A stretch of DNA of 64,000 nt from Reticulitermes speratus. Lineage: Eukaryota > Arthropoda > Insecta > Blattodea > Rhinotermitidae. Shown piece after piece: positions 22,300 through 32,207 of this stretch. Below the pieces are notes generated by a model. It did no database searches. It was not told the origin of the DNA and worked only from the letters and a program-made list of their open reading frames with translations. The first letter of the stretch is position 1. Each line of letters opens with the position of its first letter. The stretch lies in the NCBI GenBank assembly GCA_021186555.1, contig JAJKFL010000012.1, positions 5,866,894 through 5,930,893 of the forward strand, in the 5' to 3' direction. The position numbers and the translations under genes are program-made.

Positions 22300-24040
22300 G
22301 ATTTCGTTATAAACAATACAACTGCATGTTCTTCAAACCTTATCTTCATTGTATTTGATCTCAGAACACAACATTTTTATGAATTATTGTACAGATGTTA
22401 CGTAAATATAATGTAGTACTGATTACAGTTTTAACGATGGACTGGCCGACTAACCTGTGGATAATAGGATAATATTAAAATTTAAGTTAAAGAAATCATG
22501 TGTGTGTGTCTGTGTCTGTGAGGCTCAGGATAAGGCACAGTAAAGTGCTTTTGTGATAATTGTAATGAACTTCATGGCACAGTTTTTCAAGAAAATACTC
22601 TGCTTTCTGTAGCTAATTTATTTTTCTGTGGCGCAACAGCCCAACTCAGACATAGGCCGCCTCATTTTTTAAGTTTCTGGATCACATGTGATAGAACTCC
22701 TCTGGACGAGTGATCAGCTAGTCGCAGAGGCCGCTACCTACATGACACACAACATATACAAGAGACAAACATCCATAACCTCTTCTATAGCCAATAAATA
22801 GACTGTTCATTACGCTAATTCTTCGAATTTTATTCCTCGTTGGTCTCAACGCGTGTCCACTAAGCCTATTACTATAGAAATCTTACACAATCCTGCACAA
22901 ACAGTGAGTTGTGTCGCATAGTGCTGTTGATGTTTATTGTTATACAGCGAATAAGAAATTGATGAAAATATGTAGAAGGAAATGCTGCCAAGGAATTAAA
23001 CACTTTTCCGTTTAATGAGAATCTATAAAGGTTGCTGATAATTCCGTCTTACAAAATTAACTTTACATTGCAGTGGTGCACACAAATAAATTTATATTAA
23101 ACGCAGCTCATGGTTATCAAAATAACATAAAAGCCATGTAAATTCAACTGAAAATGTGACACTAAAAATTATACCTTATTCTGTGTGTTTGAATCCAATT
23201 CACTATTTCCACATCAAGCTTTACATATCAGTTACTTTATATCAGCAAACAAATTTGTTAACAAACGAACTGATAAGTACAGTGGCTGCCTGAGATAAAA
23301 CCATTTTATTTTGTTACGACAGCATAGTTGAAATATCAGAATAAATGAAAGCTATTTCTGAAGAAGGAATGATAATTTATCGAAGTTCTATTTACGAATC
23401 AATGATTTTAGACAGTGTTATTGCTAACGTTAACCGCAGTAAGTTATGCATAATTCTGCAAAACCACTAATTGCCCATACTTTGCACTTCACGGACCCCA
23501 AAAACGGCATTCAGTTTTCTGAGCACCGTGTTACACAGGAGAGAGAGTGGGGGACGGGTGGCAAGGGGGAGGGGGGCAGGGGGGCGGGAGGGGAATTCGC
23601 GGCGGGCGTTGGTCGAATAAGGATCTTCTCGGTTTTTACACCGTGTAGTACAGTGGCTTTTTTCGGAGAAAATTCCTGCCTCCATCTTCAGGGTGACTGA
23701 ATTTTTTTTCGACGTTACCGAGACTCGTGCACCATATTCAGGATTACTGAATTTGGTTCAGGCGGATCCAGCCTAAACTCGCGGGCAGCAAGTTCCTCCG
23801 AAACGTGGCAATATAGCCATTATAATACAGGGTGTAAAAGCACAGACTATTTGATTACTGCTGGCGTGTAAAACAACACAGTGTTACATATTTATGCATC
23901 TTAAGGCTGAAGAGACAATACAGTCCCGAAATTATCAACATTTCTAAGAAAAAAAAATGCATAATAGTAGAAATTAGTGGCTGGAATGGAACATCAAACT
24001 TCTGAAATAATGTTCTTGTCCCACTTCCTGTTTCAGCAAA
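22300..24040. other. Gene-free stretch with SINE and foldback relics
   Basis: No gene is supported. A headless SINE copy (GCGCAACAGCCCAACTCAG) is at 22630-22782. A very G-rich plus-strand block at 23549-23597 could form G-quadruplexes. A foldback relic lies at 23632-23845. Confidence 0.5.
23632..23845. repeat. Foldback relic with CTGAAGATGGAGGCAG motif
   Basis: Inverted arms TTTTACACCGTGTAG (left) and the inverse of TTTTACACCCTGTAT (right). The left minus strand reads CCCTGAAGATGGAGGCAGG..CTCCGAAA and the right reads GGCAGCAAGTTCCTCCGAAAC. The CTGAAGA core, a GGAG/CTCC hairpin and GAAA fit a hammerhead, but no proper NUH cleavage site follows. A second copy is at 30530-30710. Confidence 0.5.
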
Positions 24041-24050
24041 CTTTATATCT

Positions 24051-24405
24051 TCAATATAGCCAGTAGGGAAAAAACGGCGGGTACAAAGAGTACGAGGGGT
24101 ACTGAACCCCGTCAAAGTCTAAGCTGGTGATAGCATCTGCTACTGCCTGATACGGGGTAGCCACTGCGCTTGCGCGATATGAGCTGGGGCTGTGACGATA
24201 TCCGTAAGGATGTCCGTAGTCACTGCGCTTGCGCGATATGAGCTGGGGCTGTGACGATATCCGTAAGGATGTCCGTAGTCACTGCGCTTGCGCGATATGA
24301 GCTGGGGCTGTGACGATATCCGTAAGGATGTCCGTAGTCGCCAGCGTAAAGCGGAGCGGCGACAGACTTTGCACAAAGTGCCAGGATACAGACAAAAGCG
24401 ACGAT
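24051..24405 (-). pseudogene. Cuticle-like secreted peptide, last exon, frame broken by repeat
   Basis: A splice acceptor TTTACTTTGCAG ends at 24406. The exon opens with a strong signal-peptide core, IVAFVCILALCAKSVAA, followed by a Tyr/His/Pro/Ser-rich stretch (DYGHPYGYRHSPSSYRASA), typical of small insect cuticle or secreted proteins. The start codon should be in a short upstream exon, as is common for cuticle genes; I did not find it. A 59-bp segment is present three times (24163-24339). Because 59 is not a multiple of three, the second copy creates a stop. With a single copy the frame would continue through ATPYQAVADAITSLDFDG to a stop at 24051. Family assignment is by composition only. 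Confidence 0.5.
24163..24339. repeat. 59-bp tandem repeat, three copies
   Basis: The unit starting ACTGCGCTTGCGCGATATG begins at 24163, 24222 and 24281. The copies look identical, so the triplication is recent or possibly an assembly artefact. Confidence 0.9.
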
Positions 24406-24454
24406 CTGCAAAGTAAATCATGTAAGATGAAGGCAAAGTTGTCCCTGTGCTTAA

Positions 24455-25000
24455 TACACGTCATGAAGAAGTATGGGTAGTGGAGGTATAGCTCCATGCC
24501 CGTCAAAACAAGGCGGAATTACTTTCAAAGCATCCAAAACTTTGAAAGGGGAATAACACTGAAATGAATAAACTCATGCTTTAAGTCTATTTAAGTAATT
24601 GAAAGTGGATGTGAGTGAGAGTTTGAATCTATCTTCAGGAAGCAGAGAAATTCTTCTGTTATTGCAAGAATCCTCGAATCTAACTAACTTCATACACCGG
24701 GGTCCTTTTTGAGAAGTTCTTTGGTCAGTGTAAGAATCCTCGATTTTTTATGTAATACGAAAATTAACTATCTTTTTTTCACAGAAACCCGCCAAGAGGA
24801 TTCGAATCACCTCCATAAACCACCACAATATCAACACAGCTGTTCAACAACCGTGTCTACCGTACATATTTGCAAGAGTAAGGAGTGAATTTGGTAGTAT
24901 TTGTGTTCTCTCTAAGGTCCGCGGTAAGGAACAAGAAAGGCATGTCGTTAGAAGTCTTTTTAAGTTTGAGCCTTTCAGCGCGGAGTCCATGGTTTGATAC
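24455..25000. other. Gene-free stretch with SINE tail
   Basis: Near 24455-24505 there is a short tail piece of the CCCCGGACCGT-head SINE (GTGGAGGTATAGCTCCATG). Nothing else is supported. Confidence 0.4.
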
Positions 25001-25004
25001 CGGA

Positions 25005-25115
25005 CCGGTACATGGAAGAACTGTGGTGGACAGGGTGCCACTGCTCCGTTCCTGCTGCCGAGTACTTCGGCTTCCCCTCTCAGTATCATTCCACCATTGC
25101 TCCATATTCATCAGC
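25005..25115 (+). repeat. SINE fragment related to the copy at 61722
   Basis: It shares GTGGTGGACAGGGTGCCACT, CCGAGTACTTCGGCTTCCCC and ATTCCACCATTGCTCC with the copies at 61722-62005 and 27505-27797. A degraded box B-like GGTTTGATACCGG precedes it. Confidence 0.65.
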
Positions 25116-25119
25116 ATCT

Positions 25120-26495
25120 ACGAGCTACTGGGTAAAACCTAGGAACTTTTTTTTTAAATAAATGCTCTTTCGCATATCCCAAAGCATTGTACAGAAAATT
25201 ATTTTCACTTTTTTATAAGAAGTTCTGCAGTATTTAATACTTTGGCTGCCATTCTGACGAGAAAAGAAGCAACTGCCTGACAAAGCTGTTGAAATTCTGC
25301 AAATGAATGATGTTTGATTCGGTTTATGAAACTGGATTTATATACCAAAATCTGAAGCTGGTGCATTCTGGAGTATTTACCGTTACGTCAGGTTTTTGCA
25401 TGATCAGGAGATAGTCTTGTATCGAGATGTGTGTCTCGCTGCTTCGTGTTTGAAATAACATTTCATTTAAAGTCTGTAGAAAAGTCTTCACAACAACGTA
25501 ACAACCTTGACTTCAAACTTCTGTAGCACAAAGGGATGAAACAAGTAATTAAACAGGCAGAACACGAATATAACGCATTTACATAACTTGAACTTTAGAA
25601 GTCCTTGAATCAAATCTCGGTGCCTATTGTGTTTAGATTTATGATGGCTTCTTCCTTTTATCGAAACGAATACCGGAATATTATTGTTGCGGTATTCACA
25701 GTTGGTTTTCTTAAAGATCCTTCTCTGATGTGGGCACGTTCGCAAAATTACTAAAAGCGACTATTAGGTTGCGCCATGTCTGTCTGTCTGTATGCCCTTC
25801 CGCATGGAACAACTCGGCTCCCACTAGACGGATTTTCATGAAATTTGGTATTCGAGTATGTTTCGAAGATCTGTCGAGAAAATCCAAGTTTCATTAAAAT
25901 CTGACAAGAATAACGTGTACTTTACATAAAGACCTATGGACATTTATGATATCATCTAGCTGAATTCTTCTTAGAATGTGATATATTTGAGACAAATTTG
26001 TAGACAAATCAAAACACATACACGTATATTATGCTCAGTAAGTTTTTTTTTTTTTCGAAAATCGTGCCCTTTACGAGATAATGTGGAAAAATATTGTAGA
26101 GCCGGATAGACCACAGATGACAATATAATACGGCGCATGCGCTTTGCATGCTGGATAACTAAGGCTACAGACACACCCTCAGAATATGTAATACTTATTG
26201 CTTTCCCACGGCAACAGTGGTTATGCGAACGCGCCTCAATGTTACGTTATATGTACATCGCCTCTCTTGTTTACTATCATCATCATCATCATCAACATCA
26301 CAACCACCATCATATCTCGCACCTGACACAGGCTAGCGTGGTTGAGAATGTTCATGGTTATCCCAAGTCACTCCAGACAATTAAGGGGATAGTGCCAACA
26401 CACAAAACTGAAAGGCGTCAAGACACAGAGGACTATAAATCGGAAATGAAGTCCTGTATGTGTTGTTTGTAATACATGTTTTTAAAAATGTACAT
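25120..26495. other. Gene-free stretch with an interspersed repeat
   Basis: No gene is supported. The segment at about 25770-25930 (ACTCGGCTCCCACTAGACGG, then CATGAAATTTGG) is shared with 28095-28260, with parts near 9745 and 33845, so it is a dispersed repeat of unknown class. A (CAT)n run is at 26277-26295. Confidence 0.5.
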
Positions 26496-26498
26496 ATA

Positions 26499-27089
26499 CT
26501 GGGCATACACAAAAGAATGGTGCGATATCAAAAGTGAATAAAAACTTTATTTCTCACCTTACACGGGCACAACATACACCGTCAGCGGCGGCAACTGTCC
26601 AAGTTTCTCATTTGGTAATTACAATCCTTCAATGTATGCACCCTGGGTCACACGACACACATCCACACGGTAATCAAACTGATCCCAGACCCGGTGTAGC
26701 ATGTCCGCTGTAATGGCCTGCAGTGCATGCGTTATCCGATCACGAATTTCATGGATGGACGTGGGCAATGGTGGTACATAAACGCTGTCTTTAACGAACC
26801 CCCAAAGAAAGAAACCGCACGGTGTAAGATCTGGCGAACGGGGTGGCCAAGGGAGAAGGTTCTTGTCTCCATTTGCAGCAGCACGTCCGATCCAGCGCTG
26901 TGGAAGAACACGACTGAGAAGCACTCGTACATTCCTGTGAAAAATGGGGGGGGGGAGAAGCGAACTGCTGGTAGCGCATGAGAAACTTGGACAGTTGCCG
27001 TCGCTGATGGTGTATGTTGTGCCCGTGTAATATGAGACATAAATTTTTATTCACTTTTGAAACCGCACCATTCTTTTGTGTATGCCCTG
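26499..27089 (-). mobile_element. Deleted IS630/Tc1/mariner-type transposon, copy 2
   Basis: Ends CTGGGCATACACAAAAG and, inverted, CAGGGCATACACAAAAG. The inverted repeats extend for about 115 bp with few differences, past GTGCGGTTTCAAAAGTG and the AACATACACC region. The left flank is TA and the right one is mutated. The interior keeps only the end of a transposase. Confidence 0.9.
26619..26924 (-). pseudogene. Transposase C-terminal remnant (copy 2)
   Basis: It contains LPQRWIGRAAANGDKNLLPW, then PPRSPDLTPCGFFLWGFVKD and a rear part ending TQGAYIEGL. SPDLTPxxFFLWG is the third catalytic block of the IS630/Tc1/mariner superfamily; here CDF has become CGF, losing the acidic residue. The front two thirds of the enzyme are missing. 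Confidence 0.85.
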
Positions 27090-27099
27090 CACACATATG

Positions 27100-27500
27100 T
27101 GTACAGGCGGTGACTTGTGATAAATGACAGACACGGACTCTCGTCAGAGAAGGCGCCCCAAGACTTAATGACAATGGAATTCAATACAGAGACTAAGGTA
27201 AGGACGGACTCGACAAGGAATCTGACTGACTGGCCGTCATAATGGGAATGTGACTTCCAAAGGAAGTTCAAGAAATTGAGGCCTGCTTCGCGACATGGCA
27301 TAACCGTTCCTTATATCGCCCCTGTTTTGTAAAAAGAGGCTAAGTGCCACTTTGAGCTAAATTGAGTTATGTATAGGAAATCATTAAACTAATGGTCCTG
27401 TATGACGTGTAAAAAGATGACAACTGCATCTTCAAGAATAACGAAGATAGGTGGGGGATATCCTACCTCTCAGAGTGTGTCATATGTAACACGGAAGTTT
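27100..27500. other. Gene-free stretch
   Basis: No supported feature is seen between the transposon and the next SINE. Confidence 0.4.
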
Positions 27501-27504
27501 TTTT

Positions 27505-27797
27505 TGTGGTGAAGGGCCCCGCAGCAGATGCTACGGACGCACCGCAGCCTTGAGGCTTCTTGTGCAACCCTGTGATGAAGATGAAGAGAAAGGTGATTAG
27601 TTTTTTTCATTTTTACAAGTAATGGAGCACCGGTGGAATGAAATTGACAGCGGAAAACCGAAGTACTCGGGGAAAAACCTGTCCCAGTTCCATTTTGTCT
27701 ACCACAAATCCCACATGGACTGACCCGGGATCGACCCGGGCCTCCGCGGTGAGAGGCCGGCGACTAACCGCCTGATCCATGGCACGGCCGGCCATCT
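27505..27797 (-). repeat. SINE, family with GGCCGTGCCAT head
   Basis: The minus-strand copy has a head with box B-like GGGTCGATCCCGGGTC near 27735, then CCACATGGGATTTGTGGTAG, CCGAGTACTTCGGTTTTCC and the end GCGTCCGTAGCATCTGCTGC. It matches the plus-strand copy at 61722-62005. Confidence 0.85.
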
Positions 27798-27954
27798 TCT
27801 TGCTTCTCCTATGAAATTGACATTTTGTGGGTTGTTCCCTATTTACAAAATAGTAGCGATATATTCAACAAATTTCTTCCTGTCAGATAAAAAGGGCATG
27901 CGAAAAGGTTGAACTACTCTGAAAGGACCAAAACCAGACTAAGAAGCTGTATGA

Positions 27955-28095
27955 ACTGTTAGCTTGTTAAGGGTACCCGTATCTTATACGAGCAGAACCC
28001 GATGGTTCATTACGGTGTATACAACAGCCCGCTACTGGTACCTATCCTGAGCCAGATGAAGTCAGTCCACCATGTTTATTTAAGATATTAGCTTT
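27955..28095 (-). mobile_element. RTE-like LINE 3' end fragment
   Basis: It shows GTTAGCTTGTTAAGG and TATCCTGAGCCAGATGAAGT, matching the 3' end of the LINE at 63705-64000. Confidence 0.55.
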
Positions 28096-28490
28096 CATGT
28101 CAGTCCGTCCGTCCCTCTCCGTCACGGCTCCCACTGGACAGATTTTCGTGAAATTTGATAGTGGAGACTTTCATGAAAATCTGTCCAGAAAATCCAAATT
28201 TGTTTAAAATCTGGCAAAAATATCGGTCACTTTACATGGAGACTTACGAGTATTTTATTGTTCCTGGCGAATAAAATCGCCATAAAGCACTATTGTCAGC
28301 GAGACGTAAAGCATCAATGCAACATGAAAGCACTGTTGCCTTTCCAGGGCAAATTTTTTCAGTATTGATTACATCATTAACATTGCCTATCTGCTACATA
28401 TTCACTTCGTACCAGACAGCAAAACCTTATGCGCACCGTGCTGTCTTTGAAGTAAGAAACGAATGTGTACACGTAACGGCAAAGCCTATA
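28095..28490. repeat. Dispersed repeat of unknown class, then gene-free DNA
   Basis: CACGGCTCCCACTGGACAGA through TGGAGACTTACGAG resembles 25770-25930. After about 28260 nothing is recognised. Confidence 0.5.
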
Positions 28491-28492
28491 TA

Positions 28493-28701
28493 CAGGGTGA
28501 TTTACATAGAACGCCGGGTCGTTTTTACCTGTAATTATTGAACGAATGTTCGGAAGCAGATGGAACTTGCTACAAAAGCATTGTCTGTTCATGCCGATAC
28601 TGTGCGTCAGTAATTTACCGCCGTCTCAACAGATGGCATGAAAGCAAGCTTTACAAAATTATAGGCCTCAACGACGTGGGTGTTCTTTATGAATCACCCT
28701 G
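28493..28701. mobile_element. 209-bp MITE with CAGGGTGATT ends
   Basis: It opens with CAGGGTGATTTACATAGAAC and closes with GTTCTTTATGAATCACCCTG, with TA on both sides. The short inverted ends and TA duplication fit a Tc1/mariner-type non-autonomous element. The interior is non-coding. Confidence 0.8.
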
Positions 28702-29149
28702 TACATTTATGTTGTTGACAGGGACGTTAAGATTCCCATACATTCAATCTGTTCGAAGCAAAAGGGATTAAGACTGTGATGACAGCCGAGGAACCATAAG
28801 CAGTACAATGGTTACGTAAAGACGCCACAGTGTTAGTTGAACGTACTTTGCCTATTTTGTTTATATTTCAAGGTCACAACGTGACTTACTTTTAAGTGTA
28901 TTTGGTGTGTTCAGCTTCTTTCAAATGGAGTTTGAGTCGCTCTAAAGTGGCGAATCTCACTAAAGACCCTGCTGTCATTCCAAATTCAGTCACTTTTGTT
29001 ATTTTATATGCGAATATGAAGAGATATTCTGCAACATCCTGTATATATTCCTTTTAATGTGCTCTAGTATGCTCTGATGGCGCAGCACTAGACAGACTAC
29101 GTAGCCATTTATATGCAGTTAAAGTTCCTAACTACATAACTTTCTATAT

Positions 29150-29335
29150 CTTATGAATCTTCGCCCCTCTTGGATGTTACGCAGCGTAGATTGGTAGTTA
29201 CTGACGTTTCGGAACAACCTATGGGTCTCATCTTCAAGGGTCAATGAGTCCAAGAAGATGGGACCGATATTTTGTACCGGAACGTCGGTAAATACAAATC
29301 TACGCTGTGTAACATCCCAGAAGAACGAAGATCTC
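29150..29335. repeat. Foldback relic with GAAACGTC-like motif
   Basis: Inverted arms share GGATGTTACGCAGCGTAGAT on the left with its near inverse ATCTACGCTGTGTAACATCC on the right. The inner part has GAAGATGGGACC..CCGGAACGTCGG and the inverse TTGAAGATGAGACCC..CCGAAACGTC. It is laid out like the hammerhead foldback elements but lacks a usable helix III. Confidence 0.55.
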
Positions 29336-29473
29336 ATGTACAGCACGACGGAATCCTGAAATCAAGCATCTTATCACTTCATTTCCTGTTTTTTTTCACG
29401 TTGTGTTCACCGTGAATCTTGACATTAACTTTCAGTTTTTTCAACCAACAAATTTTCGTATTTCTGTTCAATT

Positions 29474-29514
29474 CACCCTACACATGTTTCGGCCGTGACT
29501 CGGCCATCATCAAA
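29474..29514 (-). ncRNA. Hammerhead-like motif (element B, left), core changed
   Basis: Its stem II and GAAAC..GTA match the partner, but the core reads TTGATGA (first C lost) and helix I no longer pairs. Probably inactive. Confidence 0.6.
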
Positions 29515-29549
29515 TGGACCAGTGAACAGTGAAGTGAACTAATCAGCGT

Positions 29550-29592
29550 ACCCCTGATGATGGCCGAGTCACGGCCGAAACATGTGTAGGGT
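29550..29592 (+). ncRNA. Hammerhead ribozyme-like motif (element B, right)
   Basis: It reads ACCC, CTGATGA, hairpin GGCCG-AGTCA-CGGCC, GAAAC, ATGT, GTA, GGGT. Helix I ACCC/GGGT and helix II are perfect. All conserved core bases are present. Confidence 0.8.
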
Positions 29593-29750
29593 GAATTGAA
29601 CAGAAATGCGAAAATAAAAAGTGCATTCGTTGGTTGAAAAAATTGAAAGTTAATTTCCTGTTTTTTTTTATATTACTGTCACTGTGCATTTTCACTAATT
29701 CAATTTATTTTACACCAAAACCACGTTTTTTGTAGTTTTTATTGTAAAAT

Positions 29751-29793
29751 GTACCCCTACACGTGTTTCGATCCACGGATCATCGTCAGGGTT
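29751..29793 (-). ncRNA. Hammerhead ribozyme-like motif (element C, left)
   Basis: The minus strand reads CTGACGA, hairpin GATCC-GT-GGATC, GAAAC, ACGT, GTA, GGGG. The core is intact, but helix I is short (about two pairs). Confidence 0.65.
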
Positions 29794-29942
29794 TTTTTTT
29801 TTAAAAAGCCACTATCACTTCAACTGCATATTTTGAAGGGTCCAATAGCACTCATGTCTTAATATTTGTTATATAAATTTTAAAATTCAGATATTTTAAA
29901 ACAAATATTAAGACATGAATGCTATTGGACCGTTTTAAAAAA

Positions 29943-29984
29943 AGCTCTGACGATGATCCGAGGATCGAAACACGTGTAGGGGTA
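29943..29984 (+). ncRNA. Hammerhead ribozyme-like motif (element C, right)
   Basis: It reads CTGACGA, hairpin GATCC-GA-GGATC, GAAAC, ACGT, GTA, GGGG. Core intact; helix I weak (AGCT against GGGG). Confidence 0.65.
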
Positions 29985-30122
29985 CATTTTAGAATAAAAA
30001 CTACAAAAAAAAAGTGGTTTTACGTGTGCATTAGTTGGTGTAAAATAAATTGAAAGTTCATTTCCTGTGTTCAGCTACGGTGCAATTTCCCGTCATTTTT
30101 ATGGTACTTTTTTGTGTTACAG

Positions 30123-30520
30123 AATCGTGTGACATTATTGTCAAAATTAACATCATGGATGGAATTAATTCAGTACTAAGCGCGCTGGCAATGATATCTG
30201 GGAGTGCAGTGAGTATATGCACGGCTATTGGGCATTTCGTTCGTGTTGTGTATGCAGCGGTGTCCATTGCGGCCACACCCTACGTGTTCTTAGTAACTCA
30301 AGTGACCAGAATGTTTATACTGTGTCAGAGGAATTGGAACTTGGCTATATCTACAGCAAACGAGATAGTGGGCAAGATGAGGACTCTACCAGTAATAGCT
30401 GCAACGTGTGTGCTTGGGATGGCGATATATTGGTGGCATCCATGGTAGATGATTTGCACATCCTTACAAAACTGATCACATGTTTGAATTCAACTTTTTG
30501 AACGAAGTTAAAAATAAAAC
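30123..30520 (+). other. Exon of small hydrophobic gene with poly-A signal
   Basis: The acceptor GGTACTTTTTTGTGTTACAG ends at 30122 and the poly-A signal AATAAA is at 30513. The layout (acceptor, short leader, whole coding region, poly-A signal) repeats that of the two SIAH-like genes. Confidence 0.55.
30155..30448 (+). CDS. Small hydrophobic protein, unknown
   Basis: A 97-residue reading starts MDGINSVLSALAMISGSAV and ends AIYWWHPW. It has two or three hydrophobic stretches, roughly residues 5-25, 28-50 and 77-92, with a basic segment between, so it would be a membrane protein or membrane-associated peptide. The start is the first ATG after a good splice acceptor. A longer in-frame start at 30050 lies upstream of that acceptor and is not preferred. 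I do not recognise the family. The upstream intron or promoter region contains hammerhead foldback element C, only about 70 bp before the acceptor. Confidence 0.5.
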   Translation: MDGINSVLSALAMISGSAVSICTAIGHFVRVVYAAVSIAATPYVFLVTQVTRMFILCQRNWNLAISTANEIVGKMRTLPVIAATCVLGMAIYWWHPW

Positions 30521-30529
30521 ATCGACTCA

Positions 30530-30710
30530 TAATGTGGTGTTTTGGGTTCTGACACCTTGTAGCCTGCTATAAATTTACGATTGTTTTCTTTTTTTTTGAG
30601 GAATTTGCTGCCTCAATCTTCAGACAAGTGTACGATAAAGATGGAGAGCAGCAGGTTTCTACGAAACTTTGCTATCCGCCTACCAGTCTGAACGGTGTCA
30701 ACGCAAGTTG
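30530..30710. repeat. Foldback relic with CTGAAGAT motif, copy 2
   Basis: The left minus strand reads GTCTGAAGATTGAGGCAGC and the right reads AGAGCAGCAGGTTTCTACG, with outer GACACCTTGTAG. It resembles 23632-23845. Confidence 0.45.
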
Positions 30711-30960
30711 AAGTAAATGAAACACCAGTACAAATGGTAATCACGGTGAAATGATGAATTATGTCGCCTGCACTCATGAGACATATCTCTGGGAATGTAA
30801 TTAAATGTAAATGTTTACTGGTGTTTATTTTCCTCTGTCCCTAAAAATGCAGACACTACATAACATGTTATCATATCGATTTAATGAATGTAATGAAACT
30901 AAGGAACTGTAGTAAAATATAATTACAAAAATATAATACATTTTTTAAGTTCTATACAAG

Positions 30961-31191
30961 CAGGAGCGTAGCTGGGGCGGATGGTGTGGCGAGTGGTGTT
31001 GCCCCCCTGGTCGAAGAGTCCAAGGGCATCAAAAGGATATTTTAGCTTTTAAAACTGGTTTTCTGTGTTCAAAAAATTTAAATTATTGAGGCAAATTAGA
31101 GGACATTCAATAAATAATTATGATATGTTCTTTTAAGGGCGGCCATTGTAATTACTCGCTCAGGACGCCAAGAGACCTGGCTACGCCACTG
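30961..31191. mobile_element. Possible hAT-type MITE with GGCGTAGC ends
   Basis: CAGGAGCGTAGCTGGGGCGG at the left and CCTGGCTACGCCACTG at the right form imperfect inverted ends of a type common in hAT-like elements. I see no clear 8-bp duplication. Confidence 0.5.
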
Positions 31192-31516
31192 CAAACAGAC
31201 GACGACACACGTCCTCATAACGAAATATTCCTTCTTGAGACGCTCCTAATAACTATGTGGTTCTCAGACCCTCTAGTTCGAAATTTTGGGAAGTGCGCGG
31301 CGATGCTTGCATTAGAAGGACGACCAGGGAGTACATGAAATAAAAAAAACGTAAATTAAAATTTTGAAAATGTGGAACCTAAGAACGTGTTCCTTACACG
31401 CACATACAACTACGAAATTGGATAGGGTTTCAGTTAATTATTCGCTAAGCTGAGGGGTATCGCTGTATAAAATTTGGAAACCACTTCATTTATTTAAGCT
31501 TCCTACGTTGATATTT

Positions 31517-31800
31517 AGGGGCACGCGGTGGCGCAGTTGGTTGAGGCACTGCTCTACAAACCGGAACGTCGCGGGTTCGATTCCCGATGGTGTCTCTGGA
31601 ATAATCGTTTCGGTCGCACTATGGCCCTGGGGTCGACTCAGCCTCTAACAGAAATGAGTACCAGGAATATTTCCTGGGGGGTAAAGGCGGCCGGTGCGTA
31701 GAGCTGACAACCTTACCACCTTCATGTGCCGATTGTCTAAAAACCTGGGAGCCTCGACCTCCTGGAGCCCTAAGGGCCTTTCTAGGCCTGTATGGGACTG
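31517..31800 (+). repeat. SINE, GGTGGCGCAGTTGG family
   Basis: A complete tRNA-like head (TGGCGCAGTTGGTTGAGG, GGGTTCGATTCCCG) and a body like 11395 and 33516. Confidence 0.85.
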
Positions 31801-31809
31801 CTTTAGCTT

Positions 31810-32195
31810 ATTAAAAATCATGTGTAACCTGTCGTTATTGTATCTGACACAACTACAAGCCCAGTTGTAAGCTGTTATAACATGTTAAACTTGTTTGATT
31901 AACAACAGTAGTCACACACATAATGCGTAGCCGAGGTCTAGGCTTTGTACACGACATAGGCCGAAACAGAATATACTGTGCATCTGTAACAAAGTTCATT
32001 GTCTTGTCCAAGGTCAGCATATAAACTTCAGTACTCTTGTACAAAATTCCTGTCCAATTATCCTCACAGTCATCAACATGTCTGACAACCTGTGATCGGA
32101 ATTACCGCCAAGCGACATAATGGGAATTAAGGGAGGCCACATCTTGTAGATTGATCTATTGCTTTTGTGTGCTAGTGCTGTAATGTTAATTACGT
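31810..32195. other. Gene-free stretch
   Basis: No supported gene or repeat is seen here. Confidence 0.4.
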
Positions 32196-32207
32196 ATCAA
32201 GCATTTA

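Larger units (their letters stand above)
29424..29653. mobile_element. Foldback element B with outward hammerhead motifs
   Basis: Inverted arms at 29424-29514 and 29550-29653 share ATTAACTTTCA, TTTTTTCAACCAAC and TTCTGTTCAATTCACCC. Ribozyme-like motifs sit at 29474-29514 (minus) and 29550-29592 (plus). The right arm ends GTGCATTCGTTGGTTG. The two arms are only about 35 bp apart. Confidence 0.85.
29690..30055. mobile_element. Foldback element C with outward hammerhead motifs
   Basis: The arms share TTTATTTTACACCAA, TAGTTTTTATT and GTACCCCTACACGTGTTTCG. The centre also pairs (ATATTAAGACATGAATGCTA and its inverse), so almost the whole 365 bp can fold. Motifs lie at 29751-29793 (minus) and 29943-29984 (plus). 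The end is GTGCATTAGTTGGTGTAAA. It sits directly right of element B with a spacer that also occurs before B and after C. Confidence 0.85.
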
